A stretch of 52,002 bases of DNA from an uncultured Prevotellaceae bacterium (GTDB lineage: Bacteria; Bacteroidota; Bacteroidia; Bacteroidales; Bacteroidaceae). Every line of letters starts with the position of its first letter. Position 1 is the stretch's first letter. Of this stretch, positions 17,220-24,233 are shown in pieces. The translations under genes were made by a program, and so were the position numbers. The DNA lies in contig ONLU01000033.1 of assembly GCA_900318795.1 (NCBI GenBank), forward strand, positions 1 to 52,002, in the 5' to 3' direction. The notes beneath the pieces are model-generated. The model ran no database searches, had not been told where the DNA came from, and was given only the letters and a program-made list of their open reading frames with translations.

Positions 17220-18129
17220 ATTGACTAAATACATCCTGCTGGTTGTGGTATGTGTCATCATACCCTCTGCGCTGGTGTGGAACTTCCTGCCCTCGATGCT
17301 GGGCGACTATCCCAAGGTCTATAGCATCGTCCATCGCGTGACAGCCATCTACATCACCGTCGTCGTGACGTGGTTGCTCATCAGCTTTGCCAATACGTTC
17401 AGGAGTCTGGGCGAGCATCATAACGTGCCACATCAGCAATACCTGAACTCGTTTATCAGTGTGCTGAAGATAGTGCTCATCTTCATTGCCGTCATTGTGG
17501 TCATAGCCATCATCCTCAACAAAGACCCGTCTACACTCATAGCAGGACTGGGTGCTGCGTCTGCCATCCTCATGCTGGCTTTCCAGGACACCATCAAGGG
17601 ACTTGTGGCAGGTATCCGCCTGACATCCAACAATATGCTGTCCATTGGCGACAGAATCACCCTCCCTTCTGCGAGCATTGATGGCATCGTGGAGGAGATT
17701 ATGCTGACCACCGTCAAGGTGCGCAACTTCGACAATACCATCATCACTATCTCACCCCAGACACTCGTCGACGGCTCGTTCCAGAACTGGAAGGGCATGA
17801 AGGAGAAAGTAGGTCGCAAGGCTGTGCGCAAGGTCTTTTTCGACTTCCGAAGCATCGTGGCTGGCGAGGATGGCGTGGTTAATCTGACGCGCTATCGGGA
17901 ACACATGGAAGAGTGGCTTAAGAAACATCACATGGTGCTGAAGGACAACATGATCTTGGTGCACCAACTGGACGCCACCCCCACGGGATTGCCCTTGGAG
18001 TTTGTCTTCTGGCTGAACACACAAGACGTGTTGCCCTTCGAACACGCCATATCAGAAATCATGGAGTACGCTTACGCTGAGGCCAACACCTATGGATTGC
18101 GTATCTATCAGCAATTTCCAGAACAATAG
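17212..18129 (+). CDS. MscS-family mechanosensitive ion channel
   Basis: This 305-residue membrane protein has three predicted helices in the first about 105 residues. They are followed by the pore-lining signature GLGAASAILMLAFQDTIKGLVAGI, and then the beta domain (LSIGDRITLPSASIDGIVEEIMLTTVKVRN) and a cytoplasmic alpha/beta domain. Such channels release solutes on hypo-osmotic shock. Start ATG at 17212 overlaps the dacB stop by 8 bp; an earlier in-frame start would lie deep in dacB. The stop is followed after 3 bp by mutY, so dacB-mscS-mutY look like one operon. Confidence 0.9.
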   Translation: MNKLTKYILLVVVCVIIPSALVWNFLPSMLGDYPKVYSIVHRVTAIYITVVVTWLLISFANTFRSLGEHHNVPHQQYLNSFISVLKIVLIFIAVIVVIAIILNKDPSTLIAGLGAASAILMLAFQDTIKGLVAGIRLTSNNMLSIGDRITLPSASIDGIVEEIMLTTVKVRNFDNTIITISPQTLVDGSFQNWKGMKEKVGRKAVRKVFFDFRSIVAGEDGVVNLTRYREHMEEWLKKHHMVLKDNMILVHQLDATPTGLPLEFVFWLNTQDVLPFEHAISEIMEYAYAEANTYGLRIYQQFPEQ

Positions 18130-18132
18130 ACA

Positions 18133-19203
18133 ATGAGTTTCACCACCACTATCCTCCAGTGGTTCCGCGAGAACGGACGTGACTTGCCTTGGCGAGAGAC
18201 ACGAGACCCTTATGCCATCTGGCTGTCGGAGATTATCCTGCAACAGACGCGCATCGAACAAGGCCGACCCTATTGGGAGCGTTTCATGCGCCGCTGGCCT
18301 ACTGTGCAGGACCTGGCTGCGGCTTCGGAGGATGAGGTGTTGCGCGAGTGGCAGGGGCTGGGCTACTACAGTCGTGCCCGCAACCTGCACGCAGCAGCCC
18401 GCCAGATTGTCGCCAGTGGAGGTTTCCCCTCCACGATAGCAGGCATCAAGGCCCTGAAGGGAGTAGGCGACTACACCGCTGCCGCTATCGGGAGTTTTGC
18501 TTTCGGCTTGCCGGCAGCCGTGGTAGACGGCAATGTCTATCGCGTTCTGGCCCGCCACTACGGCATAGCCACCCCCATCAATACCACCGAGGGCAAAAAG
18601 GAGTTTTCAGCTCTTGCTCAGTCTTTACTCCCTCAGTCCTCCTCCCTCAGCCTTCAGCCTTCAGCTCTCAGTTCCCTCACCTCTGACTACAACCAAGGCT
18701 TGATGGACTTCGGTGCGACGTTCTGCACCCCGCAGTCGCCGCAGTGTCCGCAATGCCCGCTGCAGGAAACTTGTGTGGCATTCCGCGAGGGTCGCGTCTC
18801 GGAACTTCCTGTCAAGCAACGTACGCTCAAAGTCAAGGAACGTCACTTCTCTTATATATATATAAGTTGTAATGGCTATACGGCCATCCACCGTCGTCCT
18901 GCTGGCGACATCTGGCAGGGACTGTACGAACCCCTGCTCATTGATCATGGACAATGGACAATTGATAATTGGGCAGCGCAGAATAATTGTCAATTATCCA
19001 TTGTCAATTGTCAATTACTTGCCAAGAACGTCAAGCACGTGCTAACCCACCGCATCCTCTATGCCGACTTCTGGCTGTGGGAAACAAAGGAACGGCCTGA
19101 GTTGCCTGACGACTACTTTTGGATACACGAGTCAGACATCGTCGACTACGGCATCCCCCGTCTTGTCGAAATCCTTCTCGAGTCCCTCAGCCTTGAACCT
19201 TGA
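18133..19203 (+). CDS. mutY: A/G-specific adenine glycosylase MutY, with repeat-derived insertions
   Basis: This 356-residue DNA repair enzyme removes adenine opposite 8-oxoguanine. The catalytic Glu33 (LSEIILQQT), helix-hairpin-helix LKGVGDYTAAAIG, catalytic Asp132 (VVDGNVYRV) and four iron-sulphur cysteines (198, 205, 208, 214) are all present, so the N-terminal catalytic domain is intact. Two stretches look inserted: residues about 164-184 (Ser/Leu/Gln-rich, from CTCAGCCTTCAG-type DNA) and about 272-298 (from a large inverted repeat). The last residues (LSLEP) come from CCTTGAACCTTGAAC repeat DNA. The second insertion and tail are in the C-terminal NUDIX-like 8-oxoG recognition domain and could alter it. 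The frame stays open throughout. Confidence 0.92.
   Translation: MSFTTTILQWFRENGRDLPWRETRDPYAIWLSEIILQQTRIEQGRPYWERFMRRWPTVQDLAAASEDEVLREWQGLGYYSRARNLHAAARQIVASGGFPSTIAGIKALKGVGDYTAAAIGSFAFGLPAAVVDGNVYRVLARHYGIATPINTTEGKKEFSALAQSLLPQSSSLSLQPSALSSLTSDYNQGLMDFGATFCTPQSPQCPQCPLQETCVAFREGRVSELPVKQRTLKVKERHFSYIYISCNGYTAIHRRPAGDIWQGLYEPLLIDHGQWTIDNWAAQNNCQLSIVNCQLLAKNVKHVLTHRILYADFWLWETKERPELPDDYFWIHESDIVDYGIPRLVEILLESLSLEP
18621..18684. repeat. In-frame CTCAG/CTTCAG repeat inside mutY
   Basis: Degenerate pyrimidine-rich units (CCTCAGTCCT, CCTCAGCCTTCAGCCTTCAG, CTCTCAGTTCCCTCACCTCT) sit between the conserved HhH-GPD core and the YNQGLMDFG motif. They encode about 20 Ser/Leu/Gln-rich residues that normal MutY proteins lack. 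Confidence 0.65.
18950..19005. repeat. Inverted repeat inside mutY
   Basis: Left arm 18950-18970 and right arm 18985-19005 are 21 nt each and complementary except for two positions, with a 14-nt loop. The arms are built from ACAATGGACAATTGA and CAATTATCCATTGTC units. Similar TCAATTGTCAATT strings continue to about 19017. The mRNA would fold into a strong hairpin within the coding region. Confidence 0.75.
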
Positions 19204-19206
19204 ACC

Positions 19207-19331
19207 GCGGCAAAGCCGCATTGATAAGGGCATGTTATTGGGCAATAAGGGCATGTTATTGCAAACTTTTGATGTTTTATAACAGATCTTTGTGACGCTG
19301 CAACTACTCATGGCACGGGTGCTGAGTAGTT
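19207..19331. repeat. Hairpins and direct repeat between mutY and purN
   Basis: GCGGCAAAGCCGC (19207-19219) is a small hairpin just after mutY. A 17-bp direct repeat ATAAGGGCATGTTATTG occurs at 19224-19240 and 19245-19261. A longer inverted repeat at 19302-19331 pairs AACTACTCA with TGAGTAGTT and, inside, GCAC with GTGC. There is no T-run, so a role as terminator is uncertain. Confidence 0.55.
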
Positions 19332-19376
19332 ACCCACGCAACGGAACCCATTAAATAACGTTAAAACAACCGAAAA

Positions 19377-19408
19377 TTTGGAGGTTCATGGAAAAAGAGT
19401 TACCTTTG
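19377..19408 (+). promoter_or_regulatory. purN promoter
   Basis: TTTG at 19377-19380 and TACCTTTG at 19401-19408 are separated by 20 nt. This is a close match to the Bacteroidetes -33/-7 promoter, with the ATG 17 nt further on. Confidence 0.8.
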
Positions 19409-19425
19409 TACGCAATTTAGCGAAT

Positions 19426-20010
19426 ATGGAGAAAGTAAACATTGCCATCTTTGTGTCGGGAAGCGGCACTAATTGTGAGAACCTAATCCGTTGTTTCAAG
19501 GATTCCGAACGTGTCCGTTGCGCTCTTGTGGTCAGCAACAAACCTGATGCCTATGCCCTTGTCCGTGCCACCAATCTCGGTGTACCGATAGCAGTAGCTC
19601 CCAAGGCACAGCTCAACGATGCCGACTTCATGATGCCTCTATTGCGTCAGTACGGCATCGACTTCATTGTCCTGGCTGGATTCCTGCCGCTGGTGCCTGA
19701 CTTCCTGATTGACGCCTATCCTCGCCGCATCGTCAACATCCATCCAGCCCTGTTGCCCAAGTATGGTGGCAAGGGCATGTGGGGACATCATGTTCATGAG
19801 GCTGTCAAAGCCGCCGGTGAGGCAGAGACGGGTATGACCGTCCACTGGGTCACACCCGTCTGCGATGGTGGTGAGATTATCGCCCAGTACCGCTGTGCGC
19901 TCAGTCCAGACGATACCGTTGACGACATCGCCGAAAAGGAACACCAGTTGGAAATGAAATATTTCCCCCAGGTGGTAGAACAGGTGCTTAAAGAAACTTT
20001 CGGATGGTGA
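19426..20010 (+). CDS. purN: Phosphoribosylglycinamide formyltransferase
   Basis: This 194-residue enzyme transfers a formyl group from 10-formyl-THF to GAR in purine synthesis. It starts MEKVNIAIFVSGSGTN (the phosphate-binding loop). The catalytic Asn-His are in IVNIHPALLPKYGGKGM and the Asp is in VCDGGEI. The start at 19426 is chosen because the promoter covers the in-frame upstream codons. It stands alone among purine genes here. Its stop abuts the stop of the convergent SemiSWEET gene with no bases between. Confidence 0.95.
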   Translation: MEKVNIAIFVSGSGTNCENLIRCFKDSERVRCALVVSNKPDAYALVRATNLGVPIAVAPKAQLNDADFMMPLLRQYGIDFIVLAGFLPLVPDFLIDAYPRRIVNIHPALLPKYGGKGMWGHHVHEAVKAAGEAETGMTVHWVTPVCDGGEIIAQYRCALSPDDTVDDIAEKEHQLEMKYFPQVVEQVLKETFGW

Positions 20011-20298
20011 TTACTTCTTTTTGAAGTAGTCGTTATACATTTTAATAGCAAAGACAATGCTGCTGCATATGGCTGTGATGAGGTTGGTCAGAAAGAGTGA
20101 CCAAATAATTTCGGGCTTATGCAGCAGTCCTTGTAACATGAAACAGATGGCACCGATGGTCATCATCAAGAAGGTGGGCAGTGCGATGCCATCTGTTTTT
20201 TGTGTACGAATGGTCTTGATTGCTTGAGGCAGATATCCGAGTATCATCGCCACACTGGCGATGATACCACAGATTTCATATATCGAGCTTTGTTGCAT
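20011..20298 (-). CDS. SemiSWEET-like PQ-loop transporter
   Basis: This 95-residue protein has three hydrophobic helices and the PQ-loop motif GYLPQAIKTIRTQKTDGI, matching bacterial SemiSWEET half-transporters that dimerise to carry sugars. The basic tail YFKKK would be cytoplasmic or periplasmic. It lies 5 bp after the EtfA-ACAD gene on the same strand and is probably co-transcribed with it, although a link between sugar movement and the flavoproteins is not obvious. The substrate cannot be told from the sequence. Confidence 0.85.
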   Translation of the reverse strand: MQQSSIYEICGIIASVAMILGYLPQAIKTIRTQKTDGIALPTFLMMTIGAICFMLQGLLHKPEIIWSLFLTNLITAICSSIVFAIKMYNDYFKKK

Positions 20299-20303
20299 AC
20301 CTT

Positions 20304-23012
20304 TTATTCTGCTTCTTCAGAAGTCTCGGCAGCACGGAAGCTGGCGAGGTCCTCTGCTTTGAACATGTCAATATAGGCAGCATGACCCATGATTTCCTCA
20401 GTTGCCATGCGAACATATACGTTAGCACTCTTTTCGAAGAGTTCGGGAGCCTTTGTAGCGTCGCGGAGCATGAGAATAGACATGACCAGTTCGGCAGTCA
20501 TGTTGTACAGACGGCGAGCCAGGAAGTCTTGAGCCTCCTGATTGTCGAGAGCCTTTACCTTGGCAAGTGCATTCTCGTAAGTCTGGATGAGTGAAGCAAC
20601 ACGTGCAGCCATCGGCTTCAGCGACTCGCTCACCTCAAGGTTCTCAAGCATCTCCTTAATGTTATTCAGCATGGTGCCATTGGTGATGTAACGGATGGCT
20701 GCCACCACCTGCAATTGGGTTGTACCTTCGTAGATGGAGAAAATGCGGGCATCGCGGAACAGACGCTGGCTCTTGTACTCCATGATGAAGCCTGAGCCAC
20801 CGTGAATAGAGATGGCGTCGTAGGCATTTTGGTTGGCGTACTCAGAGTTCATACCCTTGGCAAGTGGCGTGAAGGCATCAGCCAGACGCTGATATTTCTT
20901 CAGTTCTTGTTTCTCCTCGGGAGTCAGTTTGCGGTCGCGCTCAATGTCTTCCAGACACTTATAGACATCCACATAGCAAGCAGTCTCGTACAACAGTGAA
21001 CGACCTGCATCGAGCTTGGCCTTCATGCGAGACAGCATGTCATAGACAGCGGGGAAGTTGATGATCTTGTCACCAAACTGCTGGCGCTCCTTAGCGTAAG
21101 CCAGCCCCTCGTTGTAAGCCTCCTGCTCAACACCAACAGACTGTGCGGCTATACCCAGACGGGCACCGTTCATCAGGGCCATCACATACTTGATAAGACC
21201 CAGACGCGTGCTACCGCAGAGCTCTGCCTTCGCATTCTTATAGGTCAGCTCACAGGTGGGTGAACCGTGGATACCCAATTTGTGCTCGATGTGACGAACA
21301 TCAACACCGCCCTGGCGCTTGTCGTAGATGAACATGGACAGACCACGTCCGTCCTTGGTGCCTTCTTCAGAACGAGCCAGCACGAGGTGGATGTCGCTAT
21401 CACCATTGGTGATGAAACGCTTCACACCGTTCAGGCGCCAGCAGTTCTCCTTCTCGTCGAAGGTGGCCTTCAGCATGACGCGCTGCAGGTCAGAACCGGC
21501 ATCGGGCTCTGTGAGGTCCATACTCATGCCCTCACCAGCGCAAACGCGGGGGATATACTTCTGGCGCTGCTCCTCGCTACCGAACTCATACAGGGTGTCA
21601 ATACAGCTCTGCAGGCTCCAGATGTTCTGGAAACCGGCATCGGCAGCAGAAATCATCTCAGAGAGCATAGAGAACACAGCGTTAGGCAGGTTCAGACCGC
21701 CGTAACGACGGGGCATACTTACACCCCACAGACCAGCCTTGCGGGTGGCGTCGAGGTTCTCGTAAGTCTTAGAGGCGTAGATCATACGACCGTTCTCAAG
21801 GTGCGGACCTTCCAGGTCAACAGCCTCAGAGTTTGGCTCGATGATATTGGCAGCCACGTCGCCGGTGATGTCGAGAATCTGCTTGTAGTTCTCAATAGCA
21901 TCGCCCAGGTCAACAGGGGCGTAGTCATATTCCTTCGCATCAGCGAAACCCTTTTCTTTCAGCTCAACGATACGAGCCATCAGGGGGTGGTTCAAGTAGA
22001 ACCCGATCTCAGGATGATCGCTATAATAGTTTACCTCCTCAACGGTACCAACGATTACATAGTCGGCAATGCGGTTGATAGGAGCATCGGGATCGCTGTT
22101 GACAGAGATGATGATACCAGAGTCCTGCATACCAGCGATGTGCTGAATCTGACCAGAGATACCACAGGCGATATACACCTTCGGGTGAACGGTGACACCC
22201 GTCTGACCAATCTGGCGGTCGTGGTCCAACCAGCCTGCATCGACAGCAGCACGAGAACCACCAACCTCACCATGGAGAACCTTAGCCAGCTGGAACAGCA
22301 TGTCGAAGTTCTCCTTCGAGCCCATACCGTAACCACCTGCCACCACAATGGGCGCACCCTTCAGATTGTGTTTAGCAGCCTGCACCTCGTGGGTCAGTAC
22401 CTTCACGACATAAGCCTCGGGGCTTACATACTTGCTGACCTCAGGATAAACTACCTCACCCTTAGCCTTGCCCTCGTAGATAGCCTTCTGCATGACACCA
22501 CTACGAACGGTTGCCATCTGAGGACGATGATCGGGGTTGACGATGGTTGCCACGATGTTGCCACCGAAGGCGGGACGAATCTGATAGAGCAGGTTCTCGT
22601 AGACCTTACCCGCTTTCTTGTCTTCGTACGGACCAATCTCAAGCTCTGTGCAGTCAGCAGTCAGACCAGAGGTCAGCGATGATGACACACGGGGACCGAG
22701 GTCGCGACCTATGACGGTAGCACCCATCAGACAAATCTGTGGCTGTTCCTCTTTGAAGAGGTTCACGAGGATATCAGTGTGGGGAGCAGAAGTATAGGGG
22801 AACAGATCCTTGCCGTCGAAGACAAACAGTTTGTCGACACCGTAAGGCAGAATCTGATCCTCCACTTTGCCCTTGATGCCTGTACCGGCTACAACAGCGT
22901 GAAGCTCCACTTTCAATTCATTGGCGAGCTTGCGACCCTTGGTCAGCAACTCCTGAGATACTTCCTGTACCAGAGTACCTTCTATTTCGCAATATACAAA
23001 TACGTTGTTCAT
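20304..23012 (-). CDS. Fusion of electron transfer flavoprotein alpha subunit and acyl-CoA dehydrogenase
   Basis: This 902-residue protein is two complete enzymes in one frame. Residues 1-326 are EtfA: N-terminal alpha/beta domain, then the FAD domain with VVAGGYGMGSKENFD, VGGSRAAVDAGW, GQTGVTVHPK and the signature around IACGISGQIQH to NSDPDAPINRIADY. At EEV/NYYSDHPEI the sequence passes directly into an acyl-CoA dehydrogenase (327-902). That part has MDLTEPDAGSDLQ (498-510), HGGSGFIMEY and the catalytic Glu762 in IYEGTTQLQ. In Bacteroidales relatives etfB, etfA and the dehydrogenase are normally three genes. Here EtfA seems to lack only its last about 15 residues and the dehydrogenase its first few. 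Electrons from the acyl-CoA substrate would pass between flavins of linked domains, with EtfB supplied by the upstream gene. Substrate is unknown; an electron-bifurcating role is possible but not shown. Confidence 0.92.
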   Translation of the reverse strand: MNNVFVYCEIEGTLVQEVSQELLTKGRKLANELKVELHAVVAGTGIKGKVEDQILPYGVDKLFVFDGKDLFPYTSAPHTDILVNLFKEEQPQICLMGATVIGRDLGPRVSSSLTSGLTADCTELEIGPYEDKKAGKVYENLLYQIRPAFGGNIVATIVNPDHRPQMATVRSGVMQKAIYEGKAKGEVVYPEVSKYVSPEAYVVKVLTHEVQAAKHNLKGAPIVVAGGYGMGSKENFDMLFQLAKVLHGEVGGSRAAVDAGWLDHDRQIGQTGVTVHPKVYIACGISGQIQHIAGMQDSGIIISVNSDPDAPINRIADYVIVGTVEEVNYYSDHPEIGFYLNHPLMARIVELKEKGFADAKEYDYAPVDLGDAIENYKQILDITGDVAANIIEPNSEAVDLEGPHLENGRMIYASKTYENLDATRKAGLWGVSMPRRYGGLNLPNAVFSMLSEMISAADAGFQNIWSLQSCIDTLYEFGSEEQRQKYIPRVCAGEGMSMDLTEPDAGSDLQRVMLKATFDEKENCWRLNGVKRFITNGDSDIHLVLARSEEGTKDGRGLSMFIYDKRQGGVDVRHIEHKLGIHGSPTCELTYKNAKAELCGSTRLGLIKYVMALMNGARLGIAAQSVGVEQEAYNEGLAYAKERQQFGDKIINFPAVYDMLSRMKAKLDAGRSLLYETACYVDVYKCLEDIERDRKLTPEEKQELKKYQRLADAFTPLAKGMNSEYANQNAYDAISIHGGSGFIMEYKSQRLFRDARIFSIYEGTTQLQVVAAIRYITNGTMLNNIKEMLENLEVSESLKPMAARVASLIQTYENALAKVKALDNQEAQDFLARRLYNMTAELVMSILMLRDATKAPELFEKSANVYVRMATEEIMGHAAYIDMFKAEDLASFRAAETSEEAE

Positions 23013-23098
23013 AATTCTCTGAATGATAGATTTCTGTCACGGCTCAGCCATTCAAGCGAGCTTGATGGCTTTCGCTGCTCCGGAAATTCATATCTCAA

Positions 23099-23971
23099 TT
23101 AACCAATAATCTTCTCTTCCAACAATTCTTTGATCATACCCTCAATGTCAGCATCAGAAGCCGTCAAAGTTTTCGACTCCTTAGCCTGGAACACGATGTT
23201 CTTGACTGCCTTTACCTTTGTGGGAGAGCCGGCCAGGCCACACTGGTTGACGTCACCATCCACGTCGGCTACTGACCACTGGTTCAGTGTCAGTTCGGGA
23301 CGCTCGTCGTATAGATAGTCGTAGGGAGTACCCTCTGCAGGACGTTCCATGGGACAGGTGGCACGCTTATATTTCATGACCAGCTTGGCGTTCTGGGGAC
23401 GACAGGGAGCTGCACTTCCATTTACAGTAATCACAACGGGCAGCGGAGCTTCTACAGTCTCCACGCCTCCGTCAATGACGCGGCGGATGAGTGCCTTGCC
23501 GTTCTCAACCTTCAGAATTTCCTCTGCATAGGTTACCTGATTGAGTCCCAGTTTCTGAGCCACCTGCGGACCTACCTGGGCGGTATCACCGTCGATAGCC
23601 TGACGGCCGCCAATCACAATATCTACCTCGCCAATCTTCTTGATGGCGGTAGCCAGAGCGTAAGAGGTAGCAAGGGTGTCGGCACCAGCAAACAAACGGT
23701 CGGTCAGCAACCAACCTGTATCTGCACCACGATAAAGTCCCTGACGGATAATTTCACCTGCACGTGGAGGACCCATCGTGAGGATTCCAACTGTAGAGCC
23801 AGGATTCTGCTCCTTCAGACGAAGGGCTTGCTCCAAGGCGTTCAAATCTTCTGGATTGAAGATAGCGGGTAGGGCAGCACGATTCACCGTTCCTTCGGCG
23901 GTCATGGCATCCTTACCCACATTACGGGTGTCTGGCACTTGTTTGGCCAGCACAACAATCTTTAAAGCCAT
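23099..23971 (-). CDS. etfB: Electron transfer flavoprotein beta subunit
   Basis: This 290-residue protein opens with KIVVLAKQVPDT and has the EtfB segments FNPEDLNALEQAL and GRQAIDGDTAQVGPQ, which lie at the nucleotide site. A further conserved stretch is APLPVVITVNGS. It pairs with the EtfA half of the downstream fusion protein; an 86-bp gap separates the two genes. The promoter (24024-24056) is consensus, with candidate operators on both sides. Whether this EtfB binds AMP or a second FAD (as in bifurcating ETFs) needs structural alignment. Confidence 0.93.
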   Translation of the reverse strand: MALKIVVLAKQVPDTRNVGKDAMTAEGTVNRAALPAIFNPEDLNALEQALRLKEQNPGSTVGILTMGPPRAGEIIRQGLYRGADTGWLLTDRLFAGADTLATSYALATAIKKIGEVDIVIGGRQAIDGDTAQVGPQVAQKLGLNQVTYAEEILKVENGKALIRRVIDGGVETVEAPLPVVITVNGSAAPCRPQNAKLVMKYKRATCPMERPAEGTPYDYLYDERPELTLNQWSVADVDGDVNQCGLAGSPTKVKAVKNIVFQAKESKTLTASDADIEGMIKELLEEKIIG

Positions 23972-23994
23972 ATTATTTAATAATGTATAATATT

Positions 23995-24010
23995 GAAATT
24001 TCGAAATTTC
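23995..24010. promoter_or_regulatory. 16-bp palindrome in the etfB leader
   Basis: GAAATTTCGAAATTTC is a perfect palindrome between the etfB promoter and the ATG, in the position of a repressor operator. The regulator is unknown. Confidence 0.5.
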
Positions 24011-24023
24011 TCATAAATCGCCT

Positions 24024-24056
24024 GCAAAGGTACGTTTTTTTGCGCACACAGCCAAA
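24024..24056 (-). promoter_or_regulatory. etfB promoter
   Basis: On the minus strand TTTGG (24052-24056) and TACCTTTGC (24024-24032) have the same 33-nt overall spacing as the alaS, parA and pectate lyase promoters of this window. It predicts a leader of about 45 nt. Confidence 0.8.
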
Positions 24057-24061
24057 TAAAA

Positions 24062-24106
24062 TGCACAAAAACCACCTTCTTGTGCACAAACCTGGCATTT
24101 TGTGCA
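24062..24106. promoter_or_regulatory. Three phased TTGTGCA sites upstream of etfB
   Basis: TGCACAA (24062-24068), the palindrome TTGTGCACAA (24080-24089) and TTGTGCA (24100-24106) have centres about 19 bp apart, close to two helical turns. They lie directly upstream of the -33 element of etfB, where an activator would bind. The dnaG promoter is more than 100 bp away. Confidence 0.5.
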
Positions 24107-24116
24107 AACCAAATTC

Positions 24117-24224
24117 TGCATTTCTCTCATTTTTCCGTAACATTTCCTTTGGAGAAGTTACTTTCATTCGGAAATGAAAAGAAAAGCAAGCTTTCCTTTT
24201 GCATTTCTCTCATTTTTCCGTAAC
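24117..24224. repeat. 25-bp direct repeat upstream of dnaG
   Basis: A 25-bp sequence containing GCATTTCTCTCATTTTTCCG occurs exactly at 24117-24141 and 24200-24224, 83 bp apart. The second copy runs into TAACTTTGC, the dnaG -7 box; the first is followed by TAACATTTC, which is not a good box. It looks like a local duplication of a promoter region. Confidence 0.8.
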
Positions 24225-24229
24225 TTTGC
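24221..24229 (+). promoter_or_regulatory. dnaG -7 box, near-leaderless
   Basis: TAACTTTGC ends only 4 nt before the dnaG ATG (24234). Given the usual distance from -7 box to transcription start, the mRNA would begin at or next to the start codon. Confidence 0.6.
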
Positions 24230-24233
24230 AGGC

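Noticed and set aside
21267-22682. 471-residue plus-strand open frame
   Set aside because: It is the mirror of the EtfA-ACAD gene, with no motifs and no promoter of its own.
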